From: an uncultured Clostridia bacterium
GTDB taxonomy: Bacteria > Bacillota > Clostridia > Peptostreptococcales > Anaerovoracaceae
Direction: 5' to 3'
NCBI GenBank assembly: GCA_945830395.1
Contig: CALZYE010000003.1
Span: 82,918-146,917 of the forward strand
DNA: 64,000 nucleotides
Below, one piece after another: positions 28,091 through 37,332 of this stretch; the stretch's first letter is position 1; each line of letters begins with the position of its first letter. The notes under the pieces were generated by a model. That model worked only from the letters and a program-made list of their open reading frames with translations. It made no database searches and had not been told where the DNA came from. The position numbers were made by a program, and so were the translations under genes.

Positions 28091-29191
28091 CTATTCCAAT
28101 ATAACACCGTCCTCGTCGAAATTCAGTTCTTCCGGTATATCAGAGTTCATGTTATTCAGTTCTTCTTCAATCTCTTCAGCATCCTTAAGCAGTTCAAGAA
28201 CTTTCAATCTTATTTCTTCCAAAATCTCAGGATTTTCTTCCAGCCAGTTCTTAACATTTTCTCTGCCCTGACCTATTCTGTCACCGTTATAACTGAACCA
28301 CGAGCCTGCCTTCTTTACGATGTCCTGCTCAACCGCGCAGTCAAGCACATCTCCGCTGACAGAAATCCCCTTACCGTACATAATATCGAACTCAGCTTTC
28401 TTAAAGGGCGGAGCAACCTTATTCTTTACAATTTTCACCCTTGTTCTGTTGCCCAGCATCTGATCGCCCTGTTTTATAGTTTCCACTCTTCTGACATCGA
28501 ATCTCATAGATGAATAAAACTTAAGAGCACGACCTCCCGTAGTGACTTCAGGATTTCCGAACATAACTCCTACTTTCTCACGAAGCTGGTTTATAAATAT
28601 CACACATGTATTGGTTCTGTTCACCGTTCCTGTAAGCTTTCTGAGAGCCTGTGACATGAGTCTGGCCTGTAAGCCTACATGGGAATCTCCCATATCTCCT
28701 TGAATTTCCGCTTTGGGAACTAATGCTGCAACGGAGTCTATTACGATTAAGTCTATTGCACCGCTGCTTGCAAGCATATCGCATATTTCCAGAGCTTGCT
28801 CCCCTGTATCAGGCTGAGATACCAAAAGTTCATCTATGTCAACTCCCAAATTTCTGGCATAAACAGGATCCAAAGCATGTTCTGCATCTATAAAAGCCGC
28901 TTTTCCTCCCTTCTTCTGCGCTTCCGCAACGATATGAAGGGTAAGCGTAGTCTTACCCGAAGATTCGGGACCGAAAATCTCAATGATTCTGCCCTTAGGA
29001 ACTCCTCCGACTCCGGTGGCAATATCCAAGCTCAAAGAACCTGTCGATATTGTATCTATATTCAGATTTGCAGATGCATCTCCAAGTTTCATTATGGAGC
29101 CTTGTCCAAACTGCTTTTGAATTCTAAAAAGCGCATCCTCCAATGCCTTATCTCTGTCTGATTGTGTATTTTGTAACTTTGCTTTTGCCAT
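28091..29191 (-). CDS. recA: RecA recombinase
   Basis: ATP-dependent strand exchange, SOS coprotease and uptake-DNA recombination. The 366 residues have GPESSGKTT (Walker A, near residue 70), [10 protein letters not shown] (Walker B), [20 protein letters not shown] and an acidic C-terminal tail ([11 protein letters not shown]). Start [10 protein letters not shown] behind GGAGGTAG. It has its own promoter and a LexA box, although it follows cinA on the same strand. Confidence 0.98.
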   Translation of the reverse strand: MAKAKLQNTQSDRDKALEDALFRIQKQFGQGSIMKLGDASANLNIDTISTGSLSLDIATGVGGVPKGRIIEIFGPESSGKTTLTLHIVAEAQKKGGKAAFIDAEHALDPVYARNLGVDIDELLVSQPDTGEQALEICDMLASSGAIDLIVIDSVAALVPKAEIQGDMGDSHVGLQARLMSQALRKLTGTVNRTNTCVIFINQLREKVGVMFGNPEVTTGGRALKFYSSMRFDVRRVETIKQGDQMLGNRTRVKIVKNKVAPPFKKAEFDIMYGKGISVSGDVLDCAVEQDIVKKAGSWFSYNGDRIGQGRENVKNWLEENPEILEEIRLKVLELLKDAEEIEEELNNMNSDIPEELNFDEDGVILE

Positions 29192-29204
29192 CTCTACCTC
29201 CGTG

Positions 29205-29218
29205 CGAACATTTGTTCT
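29205..29218 (-). promoter_or_regulatory. LexA (SOS) operator of recA
   Basis: CGAACATTTGTTCT on the plus strand (AGAACAAATGTTCG on the minus) matches the Gram-positive LexA box CGAACNNNNGTTCG at all but one arm base. It covers the predicted transcription start and lies between the -10 box and the recA ribosome site. No lexA gene is in the window. Confidence 0.85.
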
Positions 29219-29224
29219 GCTTAT

Positions 29225-29252
29225 ATTCTAATATATTATTCTGATTTGTCAA
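29225..29252 (-). promoter_or_regulatory. recA promoter
   Basis: On the minus strand TTGACA (29252-29247), a 16-base spacer and TAGAAT (29230-29225). Confidence 0.7.
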
Positions 29253-29322
29253 GGCTTATATTTTGTAAATAATTGGTAATTTAAATGCTATCATTTTCCC
29301 CATATAAGGTCAATAAAAATTC

Positions 29323-30555
29323 TTATATATTTTTATTAATTATATTCAGCATCCATAAAACCATGTATTTGCGGTTCCTGTCTCTATTCATATTTCTGCC
29401 GTTTATCCTTGTAACAAAACTTTTTTTATTATATTTAAACCCCACATAGGCAGAGCCGGGTCTAAAGTCCTCTTTGCCGCCCTCAGGACCTGCAACTCCG
29501 GTAATAGAAATGCATATATCACTTCCCGTCTTTTTATAAAGTCCCTGAACCATTTCCATAGCCACCTCGCTGCTGTAAACTGTCTTTTCTTCTATGGTTC
29601 TTGGATTTACATGAAGTTCATCTATTTTGGCTTTTTCGGTATAGGTCGTAATACCTCTGTCAAACACTTTGGAGATGCCCGGAACTGAAGTCAGTGTTTC
29701 TGCAAACATCCCTCCCGTACATGACTCGCAACAGGATATGCTTAAATTTTTTTCTATCAATTTTTTGCCCACAACTTCTGCAAATTCTTCGTCGTCATAG
29801 CTGAAAATGTATTCACCCAGCCTGTTTTTTATCTCGGAAACCACATCATCTATAGCCTCACAGGCTTCTTCTTCCGAGTCTCTTTTTGATGCAACGCGAA
29901 CCGAACATTCACCTTCTTTCGCGTAGGTTGCAATGGTGGGATCGGTTTGATTGTCAATCAGGTCAATAAGTTCCGTTTCGATGGATGATTCTCCTTTTCC
30001 GAAGAATCTTAAAGTCCTATAACAAATAACACTCTCCTGAAACTGCTTGAGAAAGTTTTTAACTTTTTTATCAAACATCTCCGTCATTTCTCCGGGTGGT
30101 CCCGGAAGGGCAATGGCGTATTTCCCCTTCAGCTCAAGAGCAAAGCCCGGAGCCGTTCCTCTGTCATTATGAAAAACTGTTGCCCTGGAAGGCATTAGCG
30201 TCTGTTTGTAGTTATTCTGCGTAAGTTTTCCGTAGTTTCTCTCCTTGGCGATGTTCTCAAGCGCCTTTCGGGAAGGTTTATGTTCTACTAATACATCTTC
30301 AAATACACTGCAAATGGTTTCCTTTGTCATATCATCCTCTGTGGGTCCGAGCCCTCCTGTAGTTATGATAATATCGCAGTCCTTCAGAGATGCTTTAATT
30401 ATCTCACTCAACCTGCTCTCATTGTCCCCTACCGTATGGTGATAAAGAACATCAAAACCCAGCAGATTTAACTGCCGGGATAAGAAAACCGAATTTGTAT
30501 TTGTAATTTGTCCGAACAGTATTTCTGTTCCTACACTGATAATAGATGCCTTCAT
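29323..30555 (-). CDS. cinA: CinA-family protein (competence/damage-inducible; NMN deamidase domain)
   Basis: Residues 1-170 are a MoeA/MogA-like domain (SVGTEILFGQITNTNS, TTGGLGPTEDD, ALPGPPGEM). The C-terminal part is a PncC-type nicotinamide-nucleotide amidase domain (SISCCESCTGGMFAETLTSVPG, SITGVAGPEGG). CinA is induced in competence in streptococci and recycles pyridine nucleotides. The 410-residue length is normal. It lies between pgsA and recA, its usual place. The NMN amidase activity would complement the de novo NAD genes upstream in the window. Confidence 0.94.
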   Translation of the reverse strand: MKASIISVGTEILFGQITNTNSVFLSRQLNLLGFDVLYHHTVGDNESRLSEIIKASLKDCDIIITTGGLGPTEDDMTKETICSVFEDVLVEHKPSRKALENIAKERNYGKLTQNNYKQTLMPSRATVFHNDRGTAPGFALELKGKYAIALPGPPGEMTEMFDKKVKNFLKQFQESVICYRTLRFFGKGESSIETELIDLIDNQTDPTIATYAKEGECSVRVASKRDSEEEACEAIDDVVSEIKNRLGEYIFSYDDEEFAEVVGKKLIEKNLSISCCESCTGGMFAETLTSVPGISKVFDRGITTYTEKAKIDELHVNPRTIEEKTVYSSEVAMEMVQGLYKKTGSDICISITGVAGPEGGKEDFRPGSAYVGFKYNKKSFVTRINGRNMNRDRNRKYMVLWMLNIINKNI

Positions 30556-30572
30556 AACTTCCTTCTTCGTTT

Positions 30573-31112
30573 TTACTGCTTGAATACATACTTATTTTTT
30601 ATAACATATTCCGTCCCCGAGTACACATTCATTACGACAGATGCATAAATTAAGAACTGGGCGAAATACAGCACATATGTGTAGTACTCCGACTCCTTCA
30701 TTGAGAGTGCAAGAATCAGCGTAGGTACGGCAACCATCTGCACAACGGTCTTAAGCTTTCCCGACATGCCTGCGGCAATTACGGTACCATGGGAAGCTGC
30801 TACGGTTCTCATACCTGCAATCAGAAATTCTCTTGCCAAAATTATGATAAATGCCCATGAAGGAATTATGGAATCTCCCACCAAAAGACAAAAAGCCGAA
30901 TACACCAGTACCTTGTCCGCCAGCGGATCCATAATCTTTCCAAAGTCCGTTACTAAATTATACTTTCTTGCAATTTTTCCGTCAGCCAAGTCGGTTAACG
31001 ATGCCAAAATAAATATGGCTAAAGCGATGATAAACATATCAAGCATGTAAGCTGCAATAAATAGTGGCGTCATAAAAATCCTCGCCATAGTTAATTTATT
31101 TGGTAAATTCAT
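30573..31112 (-). CDS. pgsA: CDP-diacylglycerol-glycerol-3-phosphate 3-phosphatidyltransferase
   Basis: Membrane enzyme making phosphatidylglycerol phosphate. The 179 residues contain the CDP-alcohol phosphotransferase signature D-G-x2-A-R-x8-G-x3-D-x3-D, seen as LADGKIARKYNLVTDFGKIMDPLADK near residues 43-68, with several hydrophobic helices. The N-terminus NLPNKLTMARIFM is typical of PgsA. It overlaps the rimO end by four bases. Confidence 0.95.
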   Translation of the reverse strand: MNLPNKLTMARIFMTPLFIAAYMLDMFIIALAIFILASLTDLADGKIARKYNLVTDFGKIMDPLADKVLVYSAFCLLVGDSIIPSWAFIIILAREFLIAGMRTVAASHGTVIAAGMSGKLKTVVQMVAVPTLILALSMKESEYYTYVLYFAQFLIYASVVMNVYSGTEYVIKNKYVFKQ

Positions 31113-32431
31113 TTCTGTACCTCTCTACCTTCCAAATCATAATCATAAGCTTCTACTATTTCTACCGGTACAATATCCCCCGGTCTATACTTCTTATCAG
31201 ATGTAAAGATAACCGAGTTGTCAATTTCCGGGGCGTCGTACCTCGTTCTGCCCGAGTAAGAACCGTCATCTTCTGCGGAATCCACCATAACCTCAAAAAC
31301 CTTTCCAATCTTGCTTCTGTTTCCTTCCAATGAAATTTCCATCTGTTTCATCATTATGTGGTCAAGTCGCTGCTGTTTTATATCCTCAGGAATTTGGTTT
31401 TTCATTGTTGCCGCAACCGTTCCTTCCTCCTTTGAGTAAGGGAATACTCCGAGCCTTGAGAATTTCTGGTCTGAAACAAAATCCGATAAAACTTGAAAAT
31501 CTTCTTCCGTTTCCCCCGGAAATCCTACTATGAGAGTAGTTCTTATATGTATGTCCGGAATTTCTCTGTGCAATTTTGAAAGAGTATTGTACAAAGACTC
31601 ATTGGTGGTATCTCTGTTCATTTCATTGAGAATTCTGTCGCTTGCATGTTGGATGGGAATGTCGATGTAATTGCATATTTTCTCTTCGGAAGCGATGGTC
31701 CGAATCAGTTCATCATCAATCCTTTCTTCGTAGCAGTAAAGCAGCCTTATCCACCGAAGTTCTTCAATCCTGCAAAGCTCTCTGAGCAGTGATGAAAGCA
31801 TAGGTTTTCCGTAATTGTCCATGCCGTAATAAGTCAAATCCTGTGCAATGAGAATCAGTTCCCTGCACCCTGCTTCTGCCAACATTCTCGCTTCCTTTAA
31901 AATATCAGCAATGGTTCTGCTTCTGTACGGTCCTCTTATTTCAGGGATTATACAGTAGGAGCAAATATTGTCGCAGCCTTCTGCAATCTTCAAATACGCC
32001 GTATACGGATTCTTAGGCAGATGTCTAATGGAAACTTCCATTTTCGTCAGGTTGCAAGGATTATTTGCTAAAAATCTTTCTTTTCCGTCTTCCAGACCTT
32101 TCAGTAAATCCGGCAGCTTATCATAATCGTTTACACCTATAAATCCGTCTGCTTCCGGAATCTCTTCGTAAAGTTCTTCTGCATATCTTTGTACAAGGCA
32201 CCCCGAAACGATAAGTTTCTTTCCTTCCGCCTTGTAGGATGCCATGGTGAATATTTCATCTATGGATTCCTTCTTTGCATCTTCGATAAATCCACATGTG
32301 TTAACAACGATAGTGTCTGCATCCTTTGGCGAATCAACTATGGTAAAGCCTCTGCCTTCCAAATTGCCCATGGCAACTTCACTGTCGTTGATATTCTTTG
32401 GACACCCGAGTGTGTCAAAATATACTTTCAT
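31109..32431 (-). CDS. rimO: Ribosomal protein S12 methylthiotransferase
   Basis: Radical SAM enzyme that methylthiolates Asp88/89 of S12. The 440 residues have an N-terminal MTTase domain with three cluster Cys (TLGCPKNINDSEV, NTCGFIEDAKKES, SGCLVQRY), the radical SAM cluster Cys in IAEGCDNICSYCIIPEIRGPYRSR, and a C-terminal TRAM domain ending near FEVMVDSAEDDGSYSGRTRYDAPEID. The DNSV segment in the TRAM domain is of RimO rather than MiaB type. It lies 11 bases after ftsK. Confidence 0.95.
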   Translation of the reverse strand: MKVYFDTLGCPKNINDSEVAMGNLEGRGFTIVDSPKDADTIVVNTCGFIEDAKKESIDEIFTMASYKAEGKKLIVSGCLVQRYAEELYEEIPEADGFIGVNDYDKLPDLLKGLEDGKERFLANNPCNLTKMEVSIRHLPKNPYTAYLKIAEGCDNICSYCIIPEIRGPYRSRTIADILKEARMLAEAGCRELILIAQDLTYYGMDNYGKPMLSSLLRELCRIEELRWIRLLYCYEERIDDELIRTIASEEKICNYIDIPIQHASDRILNEMNRDTTNESLYNTLSKLHREIPDIHIRTTLIVGFPGETEEDFQVLSDFVSDQKFSRLGVFPYSKEEGTVAATMKNQIPEDIKQQRLDHIMMKQMEISLEGNRSKIGKVFEVMVDSAEDDGSYSGRTRYDAPEIDNSVIFTSDKKYRPGDIVPVEIVEAYDYDLEGREVQK

Positions 32432-32442
32432 TCTTTTTCCTT

Positions 32443-34893
32443 TTACTTATATAATTCTTCAAATTCTTCTTCGCTTATCAAAACCTGTCTCGGCCTTGCA
32501 CCGTCCTGGGGACCTACTATCCCCCGCGCTTCCATCTGATCGACTATTCTTGCAGCTCTGTTATAGCCGACCCTGAATCTTCTTTGAATCATAGAGGTTG
32601 AAGCTTGTCCCTGCATAACAACGCATTCTATTGCTTCTGCCAAAAGGCTGTCGGCGTCGTCTCCATCATTTTCAGGCGTCATAACATTGGCATTTTCAAT
32701 TGTGTCAATTACTTCGTCCGAATATTCTATTTCATCAGCTTGACTTTTCACATGTTCTATTACTCTTTGAACTTCTTTGTCAGATACAAAAGTTCCTTGT
32801 ACTCTCATGTTTCCGCCGCCTAACGGATTAAAAAGCATATCGCCTTTTCCCACAAGATGTTCTGCTCCGCCCTTACCTAAAATAGTTCTGGAATCGGCTT
32901 GGGATGATACTGCAAAGGCAATTCTTGATGGGATGTTTGCCTTAATAAGACCTGTAATTATATCCACAGAAGGTCTTTGTGTCGCAACTATCAAATGCAT
33001 TCCCGCAGCTCGCGCCATCTGTGCCAGTCTGCATATTGAATCTTCCACCTGGTTTGGAGCCACCATCATCAAGTCTGCAAGCTCGTCTATAATTATCACA
33101 ATCTGAGGCATGAACAAATCGTTTTTTTCTTCTTCTATCATCTTGGCATTATATGATGCCAAATCTTTTACATTTTCTTCAGCAAAGAGCTTATACCTGT
33201 TGGTCATTTCAACAACCGCCCAGTTAAGAGCTGCCGCCGCTTTGGAAGGCTCCGTAACCACAGGAATCAAAAGATGTGGGATACCGTTGTAATTTCCGAG
33301 TTCCACCACCTTGGGATCAATCAGTACAAGCTTTACTTCATCAGGGTTTGCCTTGTAAAGCAGACTTGTAATTATACTGTTAATGCATACGCTCTTTCCC
33401 GAGCCTGTGGAGCCTGCAATCAAAAGATGGGGCATATCCTTTAGATTAGCCACTATAGGTTTCCCGGTGATATCTTTTCCAACTGCAAATTCAATTTTCG
33501 ATTGCGCCGATTTAAATTCCTTTGAATCTATGATTTCCCTTAAGGTAACCATATTTATTTTCTCGTTTTCAATTTCTATCCCGACTGCTGCTTTGCCCGG
33601 AATAGGCGCCTCCATTCTAATGCTCTTTGCCCTTAAATTCAAAGCGATATCATCGGAAAGACTTACAATCTTGCTTACTTTAACGCCTGTGTTAGGCTGA
33701 ATCTCAAATCTGGTTACAGCCGGACCCTGAGTAACCTGTATAACTTTAGCATCTACATTGAAGTTTCTCAGAGTTTCTTCAAGAAGCCTTGCTTTTTCTT
33801 TCAGACTTTTGCTGATACCGCTTCTGTCTATATTTAAAGGCGGAGTTAACAACTCTATTGACGGGTGCTTATACTTACTTGTAAGCTTTTTATCAACAGC
33901 TTTAGTTAACGCCTTATCACCTGCACCAAGTCCAAGCTCTGCACCTATCTTTGCTGCATCCTTTGCAATTTCCGACCTGCTGGGCTGCTTATTTTCATAA
34001 ATATCTGCATCGACCTGATTAGAATCAAGATTATCAAGCCCATATCCCTTTAAAATCGGCTCACTCTGCTCCTTGTTATCTGAACCTGCAGATTCAGGCT
34101 CAACGCCGAACTTCTCGTCTTTTTTCATGAAGTCCATTATATTACTTTTAGCCTTCCGCATTCTGCCGACTTTTTCTTCAGCAAAAGGTACAGATTTAAA
34201 TTCGGACGATATTTCATCGTCACTATCCGTTTCTTCCATAGACTCTCGCAAAAGTTTCTTTTCTTCCCTTTTGTCTCTAACCTTTTCAATCCAAGCAGAA
34301 ATAGGATTATTCATGGTGATTAAGCCGCATATCAATATGATAACGATTGAAAAGATATACAATCCGGCTCTTCCTATTAGTTTTATCAGCAAAATTCCCA
34401 AAGTCATGCCGAAAAAACCGCCGCCCTCCAATTTCGTTCCGCCTATGTAGAAAATTTTAGGGTATAGCTCAAGAATATCATCGTGAATAAACCTTGCAGA
34501 ATTTAATAGGCAAAAGGCAATCAGAAGCAGTACAAATCCCGATAAGGTTTTCCATGTAAAATGGTTTGATTTTCCGAAAATTAAAAGTCCTCCTACTATC
34601 ACCAGATACCATGGGAAAACATACCCTATATGACCTAAAAGACCTTTAAGTACCGTCGCAAATCCGTTGCCCAACGCTCCTGCAGCATTAAACTGCATAG
34701 CTGCAAAGATAAAAAGTCCAATCGCAACAAAAACTATTCCCCAGATTGTGTCATAAAAACGCTTGTCTTTATTTCTGGCCTCCTGCATCTTGCGAATTTC
34801 CATGCGTTTTTCCTCGTTTTTAGGAGAACTTTTCTTTGCCGGTTTCTTCCCTTTACCCGTATTCTTTTTTCCTTTTCCCGCTTTATTTGCCAA
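32443..34893 (-). CDS. ftsK: DNA translocase FtsK/SpoIIIE
   Basis: Septum-located DNA pump for chromosome segregation. The 816 residues begin with a Lys-rich tail (KAGKGKKNTGKGKK), then four or five transmembrane helices (about 48-190), a charged linker (about 200-340), the RecA-like motor with GSTGSGKSVCINSIITSL (Walker A) and IIIDELADLMM (Walker B), and a C-terminal winged-helix gamma domain (QASTSMIQRRFRVGYNRAARIVDQME). Length and order are normal for Firmicutes. It lies between uppP and rimO. Confidence 0.96.
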   Translation of the reverse strand: MANKAGKGKKNTGKGKKPAKKSSPKNEEKRMEIRKMQEARNKDKRFYDTIWGIVFVAIGLFIFAAMQFNAAGALGNGFATVLKGLLGHIGYVFPWYLVIVGGLLIFGKSNHFTWKTLSGFVLLLIAFCLLNSARFIHDDILELYPKIFYIGGTKLEGGGFFGMTLGILLIKLIGRAGLYIFSIVIILICGLITMNNPISAWIEKVRDKREEKKLLRESMEETDSDDEISSEFKSVPFAEEKVGRMRKAKSNIMDFMKKDEKFGVEPESAGSDNKEQSEPILKGYGLDNLDSNQVDADIYENKQPSRSEIAKDAAKIGAELGLGAGDKALTKAVDKKLTSKYKHPSIELLTPPLNIDRSGISKSLKEKARLLEETLRNFNVDAKVIQVTQGPAVTRFEIQPNTGVKVSKIVSLSDDIALNLRAKSIRMEAPIPGKAAVGIEIENEKINMVTLREIIDSKEFKSAQSKIEFAVGKDITGKPIVANLKDMPHLLIAGSTGSGKSVCINSIITSLLYKANPDEVKLVLIDPKVVELGNYNGIPHLLIPVVTEPSKAAAALNWAVVEMTNRYKLFAEENVKDLASYNAKMIEEEKNDLFMPQIVIIIDELADLMMVAPNQVEDSICRLAQMARAAGMHLIVATQRPSVDIITGLIKANIPSRIAFAVSSQADSRTILGKGGAEHLVGKGDMLFNPLGGGNMRVQGTFVSDKEVQRVIEHVKSQADEIEYSDEVIDTIENANVMTPENDGDDADSLLAEAIECVVMQGQASTSMIQRRFRVGYNRAARIVDQMEARGIVGPQDGARPRQVLISEEEFEELYK

Positions 34894-34909
34894 AGATTTG
34901 ACCTTTCAC

Positions 34910-35752
34910 TTATTTACCTGTAATCAGACTGTATCCGATTACACCGGCAGCCAACAACCATACATAATATGAAAAATATTTCAGTTTCTGAGCGACTACA
35001 ACTTTTATCATAGCCTTGATGGCTAAAATCCCTGAAATAACTGCAACAATTATTCCTGCTATCATCGGGCCCACAGCCAGCGCTCCGGTGTTTGCCTGAT
35101 GAACGGCATCCGGAATTTCCAGCACCGCAGCCCCTAAAATGGTAGGAATGGATATGAGAAATGCGTATCTTACGGCAAATTCCCTGTCAAGTCCCGTAAG
35201 AAGCCCTCCAACCATGGTTGAGCCTGATCTTGAGACCCCCGGGCATATTGCAATTCCCTGCATTACTCCTATGAAAAAACCATTTCTGAAGTTCATTTTT
35301 TCTATATTATTTTTACCTTTGTTCAGTCTTTCGGCTAAATATAAAATAGTACCTGTGAAAATCCAAGCAATTCCTATTGCCAAAATATTGCTGTTCAGAC
35401 TTTCAAAAAATTTGTTCATCGTCAAACCCATAACAGTTGTAGGTACAGTAGTCCATATTATCATTATTCCAAGTTTACGAACCGGTCTTTCGTCAAGCCT
35501 TAACCCTTTTCCTGTGCACAAGTCCTTAATTGTCAAAAACAGTTCCTTTATCAGTTCCCAAATGTCTTTCCAGTACATTATAAAAACCGAAACCAATGTT
35601 CCTATGTGCAATAAAACCGTAAACACCAGCACCTTGTCTCCCTCTATTCCGAAAAAGTGCTGTAATATGGCAAGATGCCCGCTGCTGCTCACCGGTAAAA
35701 ATTCTGTCAATCCCTGTACTAACCCCAATATAATTGATTCAATATAAGTCAC
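34910..35752 (-). CDS. uppP: Undecaprenyl-diphosphatase (UppP/BacA)
   Basis: Integral membrane phosphatase recycling undecaprenyl pyrophosphate for wall synthesis; it also gives bacitracin tolerance. The 280 residues start LGLVQGLTEFLPVSSSGHLAI, which includes the (E/Q)-rich and PxSSSGH active-site motifs, and later show GVSRSGSTMVGGL with the catalytic Arg. About eight hydrophobic helices are visible. It lies 13 bases after asd and 16 before ftsK. Confidence 0.96.
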   Translation of the reverse strand: MTYIESIILGLVQGLTEFLPVSSSGHLAILQHFFGIEGDKVLVFTVLLHIGTLVSVFIMYWKDIWELIKELFLTIKDLCTGKGLRLDERPVRKLGIMIIWTTVPTTVMGLTMNKFFESLNSNILAIGIAWIFTGTILYLAERLNKGKNNIEKMNFRNGFFIGVMQGIAICPGVSRSGSTMVGGLLTGLDREFAVRYAFLISIPTILGAAVLEIPDAVHQANTGALAVGPMIAGIIVAVISGILAIKAMIKVVVAQKLKYFSYYVWLLAAGVIGYSLITGK

Positions 35753-35765
35753 TGATTATCTCCCT

Positions 35766-36860
35766 TTATTTTGATTTGATATACCCTAATTCCACCAATG
35801 CCTCTGCTGAAAGGACAGCCCCTCCCGCAGCACCTCTGACCGTGTTATGTGCAAGACCTATAAATTTATAATCGAAAATCGTATCTTTTCTCAGTCTGCC
35901 CACCGTGATACCGAAACCTCTTTCGTAATCCACATCCAGTTTAACCTGTGGTCTGTCCTCCTCGGTCATGTACTTTATAAACTGTTTAGGCGCACTTGGT
36001 AAATCCGCCTTTTGAGGAAGTCCCTGAAATTCTGTAAGTTTTTCTATCAACTGCTCCTTTGTAACTTCTTTTCTGAATTTAACCGATACCGCTGCAGTAT
36101 GTCCGTCCAAAACGGGAACCCTGATGCACTGGGCGGAAATGACCATCTCACTGCTCTTTACAATTTGCTCATTTTCCAAATGACCGAATATGCGAAGAGG
36201 TTCCATCTCACTCTTCTCTTCTTCGCTTCCGATATAAGGAATAATGTTCTCCACCATTTCCGGCCAATCAGAAAAAGTTTTACCTGCTCCTGAAATCGCC
36301 TGGTAGGTGCAAACATTAACCATCTCCGGCTCAAATTCTCTCCAAGCGGCAAGCACCGGCACATATCCCTGAATTGAACAGTTAGGCTTTACGGCTATGA
36401 AGCCTCTTTCAGTTCCAAGTCTGCGTTTCTGATATTCAATAACATCGTAATGCTCCGGATTGATTTCCGGAATCACCATAGGAACATCCTCTGTCCATCT
36501 GTGAGCACTGTTGTTTGAAACAACCGGAGTTTCTGAACGGGCATAGGCTTCTTCTATGGCCTTTATTTCATCTTTGCTCATATCCACGGCACTGAATACA
36601 AAGTCAACTGAATTTGAAACCGTTTCAATATCGTTAACATCCAAAACAACTAAGTCTTTAACGCTCTTTGGCATTTCAGCCGCCATTTTCCATCTATCAC
36701 CTGCCGCTTCTTCATAGCGCTTGCCGGCACTTCTTGAACTTGCAGCTATGGTGGTTACCTGAAACCATGGATGATTATCGAGAAGTGAAATAAATCTCTG
36801 ACCAACCATTCCGGTTCCGCCTAATATACCCACTCTTAATTTCTTATCTAATTTTCTCAT
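35766..36860 (-). CDS. asd: Aspartate-semialdehyde dehydrogenase, archaeal/fungal type
   Basis: NADPH-dependent reduction of aspartyl phosphate, feeding lysine/DAP, threonine and methionine. The 364 residues have GILGGTGMVGQRF (residues 13-25) for NADP binding, VKPNCSIQGYVP with the catalytic Cys, and GHTAAVSVKF with the active-site His. The spacing and QAISGAGK segment place it in the archaeal/yeast-like clade rather than the E. coli clade. It has its own promoter and heads the asd-uppP-ftsK-rimO-pgsA-cinA run. Confidence 0.94.
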   Translation of the reverse strand: MRKLDKKLRVGILGGTGMVGQRFISLLDNHPWFQVTTIAASSRSAGKRYEEAAGDRWKMAAEMPKSVKDLVVLDVNDIETVSNSVDFVFSAVDMSKDEIKAIEEAYARSETPVVSNNSAHRWTEDVPMVIPEINPEHYDVIEYQKRRLGTERGFIAVKPNCSIQGYVPVLAAWREFEPEMVNVCTYQAISGAGKTFSDWPEMVENIIPYIGSEEEKSEMEPLRIFGHLENEQIVKSSEMVISAQCIRVPVLDGHTAAVSVKFRKEVTKEQLIEKLTEFQGLPQKADLPSAPKQFIKYMTEEDRPQVKLDVDYERGFGITVGRLRKDTIFDYKFIGLAHNTVRGAAGGAVLSAEALVELGYIKSK

Positions 36861-36898
36861 ATATAACCTCCCGGCAAAAGATAATGCTAAACCAATTT

Positions 36899-36927
36899 AT
36901 TATAACATTGTGGCGTTTTTTTTTCAA
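36899..36927 (-). promoter_or_regulatory. Promoter of the asd-uppP-ftsK operon
   Basis: On the minus strand TTGAAA (36927-36922), a 17-base spacer and TATAAT (36904-36899); the gap to the asd ATG is 38 bases. Confidence 0.75.
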
Positions 36928-36966
36928 ATAAATTCCAAAATAAACCCTGTTTCCTTCTATGTAATA

Positions 36967-36993
36967 GAAAAGCAGGCTGAAAAGCCTGCTTTT
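36967..36993 (-). terminator. rpmF terminator
   Basis: Stem AAAAGCAGGCT / AGCCTGCTTTT with a four-base loop, followed on the minus strand by TTTTCTATTAC. It separates rpmF from the asd promoter. Confidence 0.85.
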
Positions 36994-37014
36994 AAAACAA
37001 CAATCTGAATTTAA

Positions 37015-37215
37015 CTATGCCTCTGCACTTACATCCTGAGCATCGCTTATGACGCTCTTTCCATCGTAGTAGTTGCAATTAGGGCACACTCTATGTGGAA
37101 GTTTTGGCTGATGACACTGCGGACAAATCGAAAGCCCTGGAGCTGTCATCTTCATATTTGCAGATTTTCTTTTGTCTCTTCTGGCTTTAGATGTTTTCCT
37201 CTTTGGAACTGCCAT
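37015..37215 (-). CDS. rpmF: 50S ribosomal protein L32
   Basis: The 66 residues begin [18 protein letters not shown] and carry an intact zinc ribbon, CPQC and CPNC (Cys-x2-Cys pairs near residues 32 and 45). Zinc-free paralogs lack these Cys, so this is the zinc-bound C+ form. A GGAGGTG site precedes the ATG. It has its own promoter. The DUF177 (YceD) gene that normally precedes rpmF is absent; ackA ends 117 bases upstream. Confidence 0.95.
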   Translation of the reverse strand: MAVPKRKTSKARRDKRKSANMKMTAPGLSICPQCHQPKLPHRVCPNCNYYDGKSVISDAQDVSAEA

Positions 37216-37274
37216 TGTCTACACCTCCTCGTAAAAAGTTATATACAAAATTATATTTTTTCGTTAACTTCTAA

Positions 37275-37303
37275 AGTATATACTTTTAATACCACTGTGT
37301 CAA
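37275..37303 (-). promoter_or_regulatory. rpmF promoter
   Basis: On the minus strand TTGACA (37303-37298), a 17-base spacer and TATACT (37280-37275), 60 bases before the start codon. Confidence 0.8.
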
Positions 37304-37332
37304 CCTTTTTACATATCTTTTTCCCCTGTAAA

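Noticed and set aside
35139..35747. Plus-strand frame of 202 codons opposite uppP
   Set aside because: Antisense shadow of a conserved membrane protein; no motif.
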